Counted from the stretch's first letter, positions 18,242 through 29,072 are shown. The stretch is DNA of 64,000 nucleotides from an uncultured Croceicoccus sp. (GCF_947496385.1 NZ_CANMCP010000001.1:248001-312000); one strand, 5' to 3'. Numbers and translations: made by a program. The notes: generated by a model not told the origin, from the letters alone.

Positions 18242-19393
18242 ATGACCCGCAGCAAGCTGGCGATCATCGCCGCTATCGTGTTCGCGATCGGCGCTCTGAC
18301 GCTGATATTCCGGCCGCATGCCGAACCCGACGATCATGCCCACGGTCACGAGGAAGCCGAAGGCGAAGCGCCCGAAGGAACGCTCATCCTCAGCGATGAG
18401 CAGATCCGGCACGCCGGGATAGAAATCGCCGCGGTGCGGTCAGGAGCCGCGGTCGAGCTGGTCTTTCCCGCCACCGTCGCGGCGAGCCCGGCGGCCTCGG
18501 CCCGCATCGATGCCCGTGCATCGGGCGTCGTGCGTTCGGTGGGCAAGACGCTGGGCGAATATGTGTCGCGCGGCGAAACCGTCGCCCGGATCGAAAGTGC
18601 GGATGCGTCCGCCCTCGCATCGCAGGCCAGCGCCGCCCGCGCCCGCATGACCGAACTGTCCGCCATTTACGACCGCGAAAGGCGCCTGTTCGAAGAGAAC
18701 GTGACCGCGCGGCAGGATCTGGAAGCGGCGCAGGCCAATCTCAGCGTCGCGCGTTCGGACCTCAACCGCGCGCAAGCCGCGCTTGCGGCCGCCGGCGTCA
18801 GCGGCGACGGGCGTTCGCTCGCGGTTACCTCTCCCCTTTCCGGCAGGATCGCCGCCGCGCCGATCATGCTCGGTGCCTTCGTCGCTGCGGGCGAAGAACT
18901 CTATAGCGTGATCGATCCGCGCGCCCTTCAGATCGAGGTGGCGCTACCGTCGGCGGAAGCCTCCCGCGTTCAACCCGGCGACGAGGCCACGCTCATCACC
19001 GGGGACGACCGCGAAATCGGCGCAAGGGTGAAGTCCGTGACGCCGTCGCTCGATCCGGAGAGCAGGAGCGCCACGGCTGTTCTCTCCCTCCCGCGCGGTG
19101 TTCCGGGTCTCCAGCCCGGCGCATTTCTCCAGGCCCGCATCCGGCCTTCGGGCGAGGTGGACCGCACCCGTATCGCGATACCCGAGGACGCGGTGCAGGT
19201 GATCGAAGGCCGAGACGTCGTGTTCGTCCGGACGAAAAGCGGCTTTCAGGCGCGCGATGTCGCCATCGGCAGCCGATCCGCAGGCATGGTGACGATCCTG
19301 TCGGGGCTCAAGGAGGGGTGGCGCATCGCCGCCGGCAACGCCTTCCTCCTCAAGGCGGAACTTGGAAAGGAGGGCGCGACCCATGGGCACTGA
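18242..19393 (+). CDS. czcB: CzcB-like RND periplasmic adaptor
   Basis: Membrane fusion protein of 383 residues for a heavy-metal RND pump. It has an N-terminal membrane anchor/signal (about residues 7-23), a His/Asp/Glu-rich segment DDHAHGHEE near residues 30-38 that may bind metal, then barrel-sandwich hybrid, alpha-hairpin and beta-barrel domains (ARIDARASGVVRSVGKTLGE; VTSPLSGRIAAAPIMLGAFV). I chose the ATG seven bases after AAGGA; an ATG at 18227 overlapping the czcC stop is possible. The 3' end overlaps czcA by 11 bases. Confidence 0.9.
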   Translation: MTRSKLAIIAAIVFAIGALTLIFRPHAEPDDHAHGHEEAEGEAPEGTLILSDEQIRHAGIEIAAVRSGAAVELVFPATVAASPAASARIDARASGVVRSVGKTLGEYVSRGETVARIESADASALASQASAARARMTELSAIYDRERRLFEENVTARQDLEAAQANLSVARSDLNRAQAALAAAGVSGDGRSLAVTSPLSGRIAAAPIMLGAFVAAGEELYSVIDPRALQIEVALPSAEASRVQPGDEATLITGDDREIGARVKSVTPSLDPESRSATAVLSLPRGVPGLQPGAFLQARIRPSGEVDRTRIAIPEDAVQVIEGRDVVFVRTKSGFQARDVAIGSRSAGMVTILSGLKEGWRIAAGNAFLLKAELGKEGATHGH

Positions 19394-22300
19394 ACACGCG
19401 CAGGCCCCGGCCGGGGATACCGATTACGCCACGGTGCGTGATCGCCCCGGTCCGATCGGTTCGATCCTCGATTTCGCCGTCCGGTTCCGCTGGGCGGTGA
19501 TCGTCCTGACCGCGTTTGCCGCGATCTACGGTGCGATGAATTTGCTGCGCCTGCCGATCGACGCGGTTCCGGACATCACCAACACGCAGGTGCAGATCAA
19601 CACGAGCGCCCCGGCGCTCTCGCCCGCGCAGGTCGAGACGCAGGTGACCTTTCCCATCGAAACGGGCCTCGCCGGGATCGAAGGGCTGGAAACGACCCGC
19701 TCGATCTCGCGCAACGGGTTCAGCCAGGTCACCGCGATTTTCGAGGAAGGCACCGACATCTACTTCGCCCGGCAGCAGGTGAACGAACGGCTTGCGCCCA
19801 TCGGCGCCGCGCTGCCCCAAGGCGCGGAACCGACGATGGGGCCGATTTCGACGGGCCTTGGCGAAGTGCTGATGTATACCATCGAATACGAGCATCCCGC
19901 CGGTCGCGGCGCGCCGCTGAACCGCCGGACCGGCTGGCAGAGCGACGGAAGCTTCGTCACCGAGCGCGGCGAGCGCCTCGACACCGCCATTGCGAAGGCC
20001 GCCTATCTGCGCACGGTGCAGGACTGGGTCGTTGCGCCCTTGATGCGCTCCATCGACGGGGTCGCCGGGGTGGATTCCATCGGGGGTTATGAAAAGCAGT
20101 TCCTCGTACAGCCCAATCCCGCCCGGCTCACCGGCTACGGCCTGTCTTTCGACGCGCTGATCACGGCGCTGGAGGCGGCGAACCTTGCCGAGGGTGCCAA
20201 TTTCGTCGACCGCGCGGGCGAGGCTCTGCTTGTCCGCGTCGATGCGCGCCTCGGCGGAACGCAGGACATCGAGCAGGCGGTCGTCGCGACGCGTGAAGGC
20301 GTCCCGATCCGGATCGCCGACGTGGCGACGGTTCGGATCGGAGGCGATCTGCGGACCGGCGCCGCCTCGCTCAATGGCGAGGAGGCCGTCGTCGGCACCG
20401 TCCTCATGCGCAGCGGCGAAAACAGCCGCACCGTTGCCGCCGCTTCGGCGGAACGGCTGGACGCGGTCCGGGCGTCGCTGCCCGCTGGCGTAGTTGCCGA
20501 GATCGTCTACAACCGATCCTCGCTCGTCGATGCGACCATCGCGACAGTGGAGAAAAACCTCGTCGAAGGCGCACTGCTGGTCATTGCCGTGCTGTTCCTG
20601 ATGCTGGGCAACATGCGGGCGGCGATCATTGCCGCGCTGGTCATTCCGCTGTCCATGCTGATGGCGGCGGTAGGGATGAACAGGCTGGGTGTGTCGGGTA
20701 ATCTGATGAGCCTCGGCGCGCTCGATTTCGGGTTGATCGTCGATGGCGCGGTCATCATCGTCGAAAACAGCGTCGCCCGGCTCGCCGCACGGCAGCATCG
20801 CGAGGGCAGGCTGCTGAACCTCGGCGAGCGGCTGACCGAGACCCGGCTCGCCGCGCAGGAGATGATCAAGCCCACGGTCTATGGGCAGGCGATCATCCTG
20901 CTTGTCTATGCCCCGCTGCTCACCTTTACAGGGGTCGAGGGCAAGACGTTCTCGCCCATGGCGATCACGGTCATGCTCGCGCTGGCCTCGGCCTTCGTGC
21001 TGTCGCTGACCTTCGTGCCGGCGATGGTCGCGGTGTTCCTCAATCGTAGGCTGACCGAGACGGAGGTGAAGCCGGTCCGGATGGTGAAGGAACGCTATGG
21101 CGTAACCGTGCGCCGGGCCATTGCGCGGCCCTGGCCCGTGATCGGGGCGGGGGCGGGGGTCTTTGCACTCGCCGCTGTCGTGTTCACGTTTCTGGGAAGC
21201 GAGTTCACGCCGCAGCTGGACGAGCGGGACCTTGCGGTACAGTCGCTCCGGATACCGTCAACCTCGCTCGAACGATCGCTCGCCATGCAAAGAGGGGTGG
21301 AGGATGTGCTCGAAGCGTTTCCGCAGGTCGCTCTGGTCTTTTCGCGCACGGGCACGGCGGAGGTCGCGAGCGATCCGATGCCGCCCAATGCGTCCGACGC
21401 CTATGTCATGTTGAAACCGCGGGAGGAATGGCCCGATCCCGACCTGTCCAAGGACGCGCTGGTCGAACAGATGGAGGATGCGCTGGGCGGGCTCGTCGGC
21501 AATCTTTACGAGTTCAGCCAGCCGATCCAGTTGCGCTTCAACGAACTGATCGCGGGTGTCCGCGGCGATGTGGCGGTGAAACTGTACGGTGACGACCTGA
21601 CCGCGCTGACCCGCTCCGCCGGCGAGGTCGCAGAGGTGCTTCGCGGGGTCGAGGGCGCGGCGGACGTCAAGGTTCAGCAGGTCACGGGATTTCCCACGCT
21701 CGACATCGCTTTCGATCGTCCGACGATCGCGCGCTATGGCCTTACGATGGAGGATGTCGCACAATCGGTGGCCGTCGCGCTGGGCGGCCGCCCGGCCGGA
21801 CTGGTCTTCGAAGGGGACCGCCGGTTTGACGTGGTCGTCCGGCTGGAGGATGCGGCCCGCGACGATTTCGACCAGCTCGGCGCGCTGCCCATCGTGCTCG
21901 CCAATGGTGCGACCGTTCCGCTGCGCACGCTGGCCGAATTCCGGGTAGTGGACGGCCTTGCCGAGGTGCGGCGAGAGCAGGGACGGCGACTGGTCATCGT
22001 GTCGGCCAATGTGCGCGAACGCGACCTCGGCTCCTTTGTCGAGGAGGCGCGCGCAGGCGTGGCGCAAGCGGTGGATCTGCCGCCTGCATCCTTCATCGAA
22101 TGGGGCGGACAATATCAGAATCTCCGTGCTGCGCAGGCGAGGCTCGCGCTCGTCGTGCCGATCTGTTTCGCGCTCGTGCTGCTGTTGCTGTTCGTGGCGC
22201 TTGGCGGCTGGGTTCCGGCGCTCGCCGTGTTCAGTGCGATCCCGATGGCGCTGGCGGGCGGTGTGTTCGCTCTTGCGCTGCGGGGAATGCCGTTTTCGGT

Positions 22301-22652
22301 TTCGGCGGCGGTGGGCTTCATCGCGCTGTCCGGCGTGGCGGTTCTGAACGGACTGGTGATGATGACCGCGATCCGTCAGCGTCTGGACAGCGGCATGCTC
22401 CTTGACGAGGCCATCGCGGACGGTGCGCTGGCGCGGCTGCGGCCGGTGCTGATGACGGCGCTGGTCGCGTCGCTCGGTTTCGTGCCGATGGCCATAGCGA
22501 GCGGCACCGGCGCGGAGGTTCAGCGTCCGCTGGCAACGGTGGTGATCGCCGGCCTGATCAGCGCGACCGCGCTCACGCTGTTCGTCCTGCCCGCGATTGC
22601 GCGGCTCGTGCTCAACCCCGCCGGGGACAGCGCTGGCGACCGGACGACATGA
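19383..22652 (+). CDS. czcA: CzcA-type heavy-metal RND efflux pump
   Basis: Proton-driven inner-membrane pump of 1089 residues, the normal length for the HME-RND family. The span-4 motif DFGLIVDGAVIIVEN is present with Asp448, Asp454 and Glu461, spaced exactly as the essential Asp402, Asp408 and Glu415 of CzcA; this marks the divalent-cation (Co/Zn/Cd or Co/Ni) branch rather than the Cu/Ag CusA branch. The ATG lies eight bases after AAGGAGGG inside the end of czcB. With czcC and czcB it forms the complete export complex. Which metal is moved cannot be decided by reading. Confidence 0.95.
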   Translation: MGTEHAQAPAGDTDYATVRDRPGPIGSILDFAVRFRWAVIVLTAFAAIYGAMNLLRLPIDAVPDITNTQVQINTSAPALSPAQVETQVTFPIETGLAGIEGLETTRSISRNGFSQVTAIFEEGTDIYFARQQVNERLAPIGAALPQGAEPTMGPISTGLGEVLMYTIEYEHPAGRGAPLNRRTGWQSDGSFVTERGERLDTAIAKAAYLRTVQDWVVAPLMRSIDGVAGVDSIGGYEKQFLVQPNPARLTGYGLSFDALITALEAANLAEGANFVDRAGEALLVRVDARLGGTQDIEQAVVATREGVPIRIADVATVRIGGDLRTGAASLNGEEAVVGTVLMRSGENSRTVAAASAERLDAVRASLPAGVVAEIVYNRSSLVDATIATVEKNLVEGALLVIAVLFLMLGNMRAAIIAALVIPLSMLMAAVGMNRLGVSGNLMSLGALDFGLIVDGAVIIVENSVARLAARQHREGRLLNLGERLTETRLAAQEMIKPTVYGQAIILLVYAPLLTFTGVEGKTFSPMAITVMLALASAFVLSLTFVPAMVAVFLNRRLTETEVKPVRMVKERYGVTVRRAIARPWPVIGAGAGVFALAAVVFTFLGSEFTPQLDERDLAVQSLRIPSTSLERSLAMQRGVEDVLEAFPQVALVFSRTGTAEVASDPMPPNASDAYVMLKPREEWPDPDLSKDALVEQMEDALGGLVGNLYEFSQPIQLRFNELIAGVRGDVAVKLYGDDLTALTRSAGEVAEVLRGVEGAADVKVQQVTGFPTLDIAFDRPTIARYGLTMEDVAQSVAVALGGRPAGLVFEGDRRFDVVVRLEDAARDDFDQLGALPIVLANGATVPLRTLAEFRVVDGLAEVRREQGRRLVIVSANVRERDLGSFVEEARAGVAQAVDLPPASFIEWGGQYQNLRAAQARLALVVPICFALVLLLLFVALGGWVPALAVFSAIPMALAGGVFALALRGMPFSVSAAVGFIALSGVAVLNGLVMMTAIRQRLDSGMLLDEAIADGALARLRPVLMTALVASLGFVPMAIASGTGAEVQRPLATVVIAGLISATALTLFVLPAIARLVLNPAGDSAGDRTT

Positions 22653-23433
22653 CGGAACCGCCTGCGCCGCAACACGACCGGCGAGGCGTAGCAGGAGATG
22701 CCGGACCATGCCTGATGACCGGGGCGCGCTATGTTCGCAAGCCCCTCAGCCGGAAGCCCCCCGGCGCACGAGAGCTTCGCGCGACCCCCTTCCGGGGAAG
22801 GACCGCACGAGCGCGATCATCGCGTGTTGCCGAAGGGGGGCGCGGGCAGGAATGATCGAAGCGGTGTGGAAACTGCCATCAGCAGGGAGAGCACCCTCCG
22901 CCACGCAGAAAGTTCAATCTTTTCGGAGCCAGCACCCTGCCGGAAACATTTGGCAGACCGAATTCGCGAAACCTGATCTTTGTCGCTTCAGTCATCAAAT
23001 GCAAATCGGTCATCGAGGACTGCAGCCAGCCCCACCAAATGGCCGCGAAGCCGTGAACCAAAACTGATGCACGCACCGCCCGTGTCGATTCCACCATCCC
23101 ATCGGGCCGAACAAGCCGACCGAAAAAATCGCAAAGCGGGCGGTATAGGCACCGAAAAACGCAGCCTTTGCCAACGAACGACGGCCATAACACAAGTGTT
23201 GCCATGCTGGCTGATTTTAAGACGCCAAGGAACAGCCCGACCGGCGTGCGATCCGCCGATCAGGGCATGGATGAAATGACACATGCAGAATGATCCGCCG
23301 CCGCGCATCTGAGCAGGCACAGGGATGCCTCCGCCCTTCGCAACAATATCGCCGGTCCCGAAAAAGTCCGCGGTTCGCCGGCAATGTCGAGGAAGGTTCG
23401 GGGAAGGGCGCATCCTGCCAGCCGCCGACCCAG
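22653..23433. other. Gene-poor stretch after czcA
   Basis: About 780 bases between czcA and the terminator of the DUF885 gene. Short open frames exist on both strands but none has plausible composition, a ribosome site or a motif. No clear terminator follows czcA. Confidence 0.4.
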
Positions 23434-23465
23434 CGCGGCACCGGGCCATCATTCCCGGTGCCGCG
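23434..23465. terminator. 12-bp perfect hairpin downstream of the DUF885 gene
   Basis: CGCGGCACCGGG, an eight-base loop CCATCATT, then CCCGGTGCCGCG: a perfect 12-pair stem starting 16 bases past the stop codon of the leftward lipoprotein gene. It is GC-rich with no strong T run, so it is a likely but atypical terminator. Confidence 0.6.
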
Positions 23466-23480
23466 TCGCGCGCCGCCAAG

Positions 23481-25316
23481 TCAGCGTTTCGCGTTGTCAA
23501 TATAGCGTTCGACCTGCTGTTCCAGTACGTCTAGCGGCAGCGAACCCTGCCCCAGAATGGCTTCGTGGAATGCGCGAATATCGAAATCCTGCCCCAGTTC
23601 GCGTTCGGCGCGCGCGCGCAATTCGGTGATCTTGCGCTGCCCGATCATGTAGCTGGTCGCCTGACCGGGATTGTTGATGTAGCGGTCGACTTCCTTCGCG
23701 ATATCGCGCTCCGAATTGGGCGAGTTGGCGCGGAAATAGTCGATCGCCCGTTCCCGCGACCAGCGTCTGGAATGGATTCCGGTGTCGAGGACGAGCCGGA
23801 TCGCGCGCCACATCTGCAATGACAGCATGCCGAACCGCTGCTCCGGCGTGGTGTAGACGCCCATCTCGTCGGCCAGTCGTTCGGAATAGAGGGCCCATCC
23901 CTCGGTATAGGCGCCATAGCCGCCGAACCGCCGGAATTTCGGCAAGCTTTCGAGCTCCTGCGCGCGGGCGATCTGAAAATGATGGCCGGGCGCGCCTTCG
24001 TGCGCGGCGATCCCGTCGGTCTGCACGCGGTTCACCTGGTTCATGTCGGCAAGGTTCACGTAGAATATGCCGGGCCGCGACCCATCGGGCGCGGGGCTGT
24101 TGTAGAACGCGACCGCCGCCGTATCTTCGCGAAAGGGTTCGACCGCGCGCACCTCGAGCGAAGCTTCCGGCAAACGTTCGAAATATTGCGGCGCCTTCGC
24201 CATGACATTGGCGATCAATGTGCGCGCTTCGTCCAGATAGAGTTCCCGGCCCCGTTCGCTGTTCGGATATTTAAAGGCGGGATCGGTGCGCAGCGCGGTA
24301 AAGAATTCCTCAAGCGTGCCGGTAAAGCCGATCTCGTTCTTCACCGCCTCCATCTCCGCGCGTATGGCGGCCACCTGTCGCAGGCCGATGGCATGGATTT
24401 CGTCGGCCGTGAGATCGGTGGTCGTCGAGATCTTCAGCCGGTCGGCATAATAGGCATCGCCCTGGGGCAGGCTCCACGCGCCATTATTGCCATCGGCGCG
24501 CGGTTCGATGGCGGCGATGCCCGCAATCAAGGTTTCGATCCCATCGCGGAACGGCCCGGTCAGCGCCGAACGCGCCGCGGTCATGAGCCTGTCCTTTTCC
24601 GAAGGGGCGATATTCAGCGCGTCGACCTTTTCCCGGAAATCGGCCCAGATCGGATTGTCCTCCCCGTCCGTAAACGGTGCGCCTTTCATGATGCTGCGCG
24701 CGTCGGCGGTGGCAGGGGCAAAGACCATTTCGGGCGGGACGATGCCCATCGCCGCCTGCTCCTTCATCACCGCGACGGTTTCGCGCATGACACGCGCGCT
24801 GTCGCGCAGCCGCGCGATATAGGCCTCGGCGTCGGCAATGTTTTCGATCTTGTGCTGATTGATGAGGAAGACCGGAATATCGCCGGCGGGCGTGCCATTG
24901 GTCGAAACCGGGAAGCCATAGGCGATAAAGCGGGCGCTCTGCAGGCTGCGTTCCACATCGCGTTCGAACAGGGCATAGCTGATCCGCGCCGAGGGACCCA
25001 GGCGCGCCGGGTCGAACTCCGCCCGCATCCGGGCAAGCTGCCGCTCGGCGAGCGCGAGTTCGGCCCGTCTCCCCTCCAGCGTATAGTCGTCCAGCCGGTC
25101 GTAACCCTCCCGCGAACCCAGGCTCGTCAATGTTTCGGGGCTCAGCGCCGCCTGCGCATCGAAGGCCGCGTCGAGAAAGGCGAGCAGGCGCGCATCCTCC
25201 TGCGCGGTGGAGGACATCGCCGGATTTGCCGGAGGAGCGGGGGGAGCCGCAGGCACTTGCCCCATCTGCGCGCTGCAACCGGCGAGGAGAAGGGCGGGAA
25301 GCAGGCGATGGATCAT
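23481..25316 (-). CDS. DUF885-family lipoprotein, putative metallopeptidase
   Basis: Exported lipoprotein of 611 residues with lipobox Leu11-Ala-Gly-Cys14 and a Pro/Ala-rich linker. The body is the DUF885 family, whose hallmark HEGAPGHHFQ (from His439) looks like a zinc-binding HExxH variant, with downstream EGWALYSERLADEMG as the probable third-ligand helix. DUF885 proteins are distantly related to gluzincin-type carboxypeptidases, so a periplasmic peptidase is plausible; no substrate is known. It stands alone, with hairpin termination downstream. Confidence 0.85.
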   Translation of the reverse strand: MIHRLLPALLLAGCSAQMGQVPAAPPAPPANPAMSSTAQEDARLLAFLDAAFDAQAALSPETLTSLGSREGYDRLDDYTLEGRRAELALAERQLARMRAEFDPARLGPSARISYALFERDVERSLQSARFIAYGFPVSTNGTPAGDIPVFLINQHKIENIADAEAYIARLRDSARVMRETVAVMKEQAAMGIVPPEMVFAPATADARSIMKGAPFTDGEDNPIWADFREKVDALNIAPSEKDRLMTAARSALTGPFRDGIETLIAGIAAIEPRADGNNGAWSLPQGDAYYADRLKISTTTDLTADEIHAIGLRQVAAIRAEMEAVKNEIGFTGTLEEFFTALRTDPAFKYPNSERGRELYLDEARTLIANVMAKAPQYFERLPEASLEVRAVEPFREDTAAVAFYNSPAPDGSRPGIFYVNLADMNQVNRVQTDGIAAHEGAPGHHFQIARAQELESLPKFRRFGGYGAYTEGWALYSERLADEMGVYTTPEQRFGMLSLQMWRAIRLVLDTGIHSRRWSRERAIDYFRANSPNSERDIAKEVDRYINNPGQATSYMIGQRKITELRARAERELGQDFDIRAFHEAILGQGSLPLDVLEQQVERYIDNAKR

Positions 25317-25456
25317 GCGGGGGAAGTCCTTTTCAAAATGCGGCGCACAGGCCGAGCATCTGCAGGCCGCGCGAGCGCAGGATGAGCAGGTGTAGGACGG
25401 AGCAGCGCAAGAGGAAACCCGGATCGTATCAAGCGCGGGGACGCGTCCCCCAATGC

Positions 25457-26779
25457 CTATCCCTCGTCGTCATCCTTCACCGTCCACTGGTCGAGATCGT
25501 CCGCCTGCGCGATCAGCGCAAGACCATGGGCGATCGACGTCAGCTCGTTACCCGCAGCGATGCGCTCTTCGCCAAAGCGCCGTTCGAACAGGCAGCGAAC
25601 CGCCGGGATCAGCGACGATCCGCCGGTCAGGAACAGCTGATCAATGTCGCGTGCAGAGAGCTTCGTCTTGGCCAGGGCGCGGTCGACCGTGGCCTCGATC
25701 TCGGCGAGATCGGGCGCGATCCAGTTCTCGAAATCGCTGCGTGCGATGTCGGCGTCGATCGACAGGCCCGGCCCCTCGAACTGGAACCGGCCATGCGTCT
25801 GCGTCGACAGCATGCGCTTCACACTGCCCACCGTCTCGTACAGCCCGTATCCCAGTTCGTTTTCGACGACGGCGATCATGCGGTCGATTGCGGCCGGGTC
25901 CGTCGCGCCGCGCTGCAATTTGTTCAGTTCGTCCAGCGTGCGGCGATTGCGCATCAGCGAAAGGCGTGACCAGTCGCTGAAATCATGAAAATAGGTCGCG
26001 GGAATATCGACCGTCTTGTCGAAGGAACGATAGGTCCCCCCTTTCCCGAGCAGGGGAAGCACGAGATGGTTCATGATGCGATAGTCGAAGCGGTCGCCGG
26101 CAATCCCGATGCCTGCCGAGCCGAGCGGGACGCTTGGCTGCCGCGAACCGGCCGGTTGCAGGCGGACGATGGAAAAATCGCTCGTGCCGCCGCCGAAATC
26201 GGCGACCATGACATTGGCGGGCGCATTCAACCGGGATGCAAAGCCATAGGCGGCGCCCAGCGGTTCGTAAACGTAATGGACCGCCCGGCCGAGCCGCGCG
26301 AACATGGCGTCATACCGTGCCCGCGCCAGTTCCGGGTCCGGCCGCGCGCCGGCATAGCGGACGGGGCGGCCGATGACGATACGATCGGGCAGCGCGGCCA
26401 GGGCATCGCCGCCATGATGCAGCAAATGGTCGAGAAACACATGGCCCAGATCCTCGAACTCAAGCCGTTTGCCGAAGATATTGGTGAAATCGAACAGCCT
26501 GCTCGCGGCGAGCGATTTGAACGATTGGAGAAAGCGGCTGCCCTGCGGAAAATCGAGAAATTCCGAGATCGCCCAGGGACCGGCCTCATGCGCGACCGCC
26601 CCTGGCACGACCTCGTCCTGCCAGAAGCACAGGGCGGTGCGGAAAACGGACGCCGAACCGCCGGGCGCGGCGAAATCGACCAGCGATGGCGCGCCGTCCT
26701 GCGCGATTCCGGCGACGACCGAATTGGTGGTGCCGAAATCGATTCCGATCGCGCGCGGGCATGATGCATCTTTCAGCAT
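25457..26779 (-). CDS. Hsp70-family protein (YegD-like)
   Basis: Actin-fold ATPase of 440 residues. It has the phosphate-1 motif IGIDFGTTNS (11-20), the phosphate-2 region VMVADFGGGTSDFSIV and the adenosine motif FLTGGSSLIPAVR, but it ends soon after the nucleotide-binding domain, so the DnaK substrate-binding domain and lid are missing. This length matches E. coli YegD. The start is the ATG immediately before LKDASCPRA; the open frame continues upstream without protein-like composition. The site upstream is weak (GGA, about 10 bases off). Client and role are unknown, and no J-protein or GrpE gene is nearby. Confidence 0.85.
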   Translation of the reverse strand: MLKDASCPRAIGIDFGTTNSVVAGIAQDGAPSLVDFAAPGGSASVFRTALCFWQDEVVPGAVAHEAGPWAISEFLDFPQGSRFLQSFKSLAASRLFDFTNIFGKRLEFEDLGHVFLDHLLHHGGDALAALPDRIVIGRPVRYAGARPDPELARARYDAMFARLGRAVHYVYEPLGAAYGFASRLNAPANVMVADFGGGTSDFSIVRLQPAGSRQPSVPLGSAGIGIAGDRFDYRIMNHLVLPLLGKGGTYRSFDKTVDIPATYFHDFSDWSRLSLMRNRRTLDELNKLQRGATDPAAIDRMIAVVENELGYGLYETVGSVKRMLSTQTHGRFQFEGPGLSIDADIARSDFENWIAPDLAEIEATVDRALAKTKLSARDIDQLFLTGGSSLIPAVRCLFERRFGEERIAAGNELTSIAHGLALIAQADDLDQWTVKDDDEG

Positions 26780-27295
26780 GGGGGATTTTCCGTTCGTATC
26801 CAAAAGTCTTGAAACACCATGGCCGATGCCGGCATCCGGAACGGCGACCCCCGGGAGGGACGGTGAGGTGCCGCCATGATGTCGATGATGCCGTGCCGCA
26901 TAGCAAAATGCGTGGCACATGCCAGAGGCGCCGTGCGAGGAACGGTCCCGCTCCTCGTCGTCACCGCCCGGCGATCTGGCCCGCGACGTTGACAAGCTCC
27001 CGTGTCCCGTTCGTTATGCGAGAGGCCCGCCACCTGTCTTCGCCGCGGGGAATCGGGGACGGACGTGCGCGATGCGGCTATGGCGGCAGGGGTTCGGTTC
27101 GTGCCATGACGCGGCCGTATCAGCGTCTCTATCGAGGAGGAGGCGTCCGACATTGGCCAGAGCGCCTCTTCGAAATGGCGTGCCAAGCCGCCTGCTTTCG
27201 CAGTGGCCGCGCCGTGCGTTGCGCGTCACCGCTGGACTGGCACATCCCATGCTTGCGGTGTTATCCGCGGGCCTGGCTCCGCTTTCGGGAATATC
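26780..27295. other. Divergent intergenic region between Hsp70-like and SDR genes
   Basis: About 515 bases upstream of two divergent genes. No supported reading frame, repeat or RNA structure seen; promoters for both neighbours should lie here. Confidence 0.4.
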
Positions 27296-28075
27296 ATGCA
27301 AAGATTGAAAGATAAGACATGCGTCATCACGGGTGCGGCGCGCGGCATTGGCCGTGCCATCGCGGCCCGCTTCCACGACGAAGGCGCGTTGGTCGTCGTC
27401 ACCGATATCGACGAGGCCAATGGCGCGGACACTGCCGCGAAGATCGGGTGCCGGTTCGAACCACTCGACGTGCGCGAGGAAGGTGACTGGTCGCGATTGG
27501 CCGAGGTTGTTCCCGTGGCCGACGTCGTCGTGAACAATGCCGGCGTGACGGGGTTCGAGACCGGCATGGCCGCCCATGATCCGGAGCACGCCAGCCTTGC
27601 CGATTGGCGCGAGGTGCATCGGGTCAATCTCGACGGCACGTTTCTTGGCTGCCGCTACGCGATCTGCGCGATGAAAACATCGGGCGCAGGCTCGATCATC
27701 AACATATCGTCGCGTTCGGGGCTGGTCGGCATACCGGGCGCAGCGGCCTATGCCTCGTCCAAGGCGGCCATCCGCAACCATAGCAAGACCGTCGCGCTCT
27801 ACTGTGCGCAACAAGGTTGGCAGATACGTTGCAATTCGATCCATCCGGCAGCCATTCTGACGCCGATATGGGAGCCGATGCTGGGCGAGGGGCCCGATCG
27901 GGAAGCGCGGATGACGGCACTTGTCGCGGACACGCCGCTCCGGCGGTTCGGCATGCCCGATGAAGTGGCGGCCATTGCCGTGACGCTGGCCTCGGATGAG
28001 GCGACCTATGTCACCGGCACTGAGGTGAATATCGACGGAGGCTTGCTGGCAGGGTCTGCCGCGTCGCCGGGTTGA
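27296..28075 (+). CDS. Short-chain dehydrogenase/reductase
   Basis: Classical SDR of 259 residues. It has the NAD(P)-binding TGAARGIG (12-19), [10 protein letters not shown], the catalytic Ser in IINISSRSG and Tyr152-x3-Lys156 (YASSKAAI). An acidic residue follows the second strand ([10 protein letters not shown]), which favours NAD(H) over NADP(H). The C-terminal [16 protein letters not shown] is typical of the FabG/3-alpha-hydroxysteroid dehydrogenase type. The ATG precedes [12 protein letters not shown]. No pathway partner is adjacent, so the substrate is unknown. Confidence 0.87.
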   Translation: MQRLKDKTCVITGAARGIGRAIAARFHDEGALVVVTDIDEANGADTAAKIGCRFEPLDVREEGDWSRLAEVVPVADVVVNNAGVTGFETGMAAHDPEHASLADWREVHRVNLDGTFLGCRYAICAMKTSGAGSIINISSRSGLVGIPGAAAYASSKAAIRNHSKTVALYCAQQGWQIRCNSIHPAAILTPIWEPMLGEGPDREARMTALVADTPLRRFGMPDEVAAIAVTLASDEATYVTGTEVNIDGGLLAGSAASPG

Positions 28076-29072
28076 TGGTATTCCGGGGGCAGGAATATCG
28101 GCCTCCTCCGGCTTACGGCCGTGGGGAGGAAGAAGGGGCCGCCTGATCGGATGGACCGAAAGCTAGGGACATCGTGATCTCCGGTCGGACTGCTTCCTTG
28201 CGGCGGGGAAGGCCGGCCATTGCGCCTGCGCAGCGGCGGTGTTTGCCGATCTGTCGATGGCGTGATGGTGGCTTGCCGATGGGGATTATGATGTTCAATC
28301 GGCGGTTTACGCGCCGGAGCAGCCAGGCGGCAGGCGCCGAAGCGCATCGCGAGCGTTTCGGTGTGGAGCGAGGACCGGCGCGGCAAGGCCACGCGATAAC
28401 GACCGCTTTGCTATGCCCTGACGCCGCCGACGTGGCTGTCGCGGGTTCGGGAATTGCCGGAATCGAAAAGGGAGCCGGCATTTGCGCCGACGCTTCTTTT
28501 TGGCGAAAATCCGATTTCTGGGGTGACATGGAGTTTTTAGCCCACCTGCGCTGCGCATTCAGTCCCCGAAGCACGTCACAAACCGGCGGGCGCAGGACCC
28601 ACCGCGGCAGCGCAGCTTGCCGAAAACTTTCGATGTGTTTGGGCCAGCCGGATGCATCGCTCATCCCGAATAGAGCGATACAGATGGGGTCCTTCCGCGA
28701 TCGAAGGCCGGTGGGCGGGCTTGCCTTGCGAAAATCACGCGCTGCATGGTCCGGCCCCGTGGCCCCGCGAACACCGGGTACGAACGCCGTGAACGGTCAG
28801 ATGGACAGGGGCAGGGCCGCAGGAACTAGCCATTCCGAAGCGGGCAGGTCAGGCCGGGCAGAGTTGTCGTCAGGCATTCCCCGCGACGCGCTGCTGCCCC
28901 TGCCTGTAGGTGACAACGAGGGTGGCTTTGTTATCAGCCTGTAGTCACGAGCGTGTTTCGCTATTCGGATTGCCGGGGCAAATTCACGCCGATTTCGATG
29001 CGGGTTCGCTTGCGCTGCCCTTCCTTTGTAATCGGCTGATCTAGCGAAAATATGCGGCTTGGCGCGCTAAAA
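28076..29072. other. About 1 kb without a recognisable gene
   Basis: Between the SDR and the tRNA-Pro gene. Open frames on both strands have Arg/Pro/Ser-rich shadow composition and no motif. A GGCC-rich imperfect inverted repeat lies just after the SDR stop (about 28110-28145). I see no IS element or tRNA remnant. Confidence 0.4.

Noticed and set aside
28174-28944. 256-codon forward frame in the 1-kb gap before tRNA-Pro
   Set aside because: Arg/Gly/Ser-rich with no hydrophobic core pattern or motif, overlapped by other open frames; treated as non-coding.
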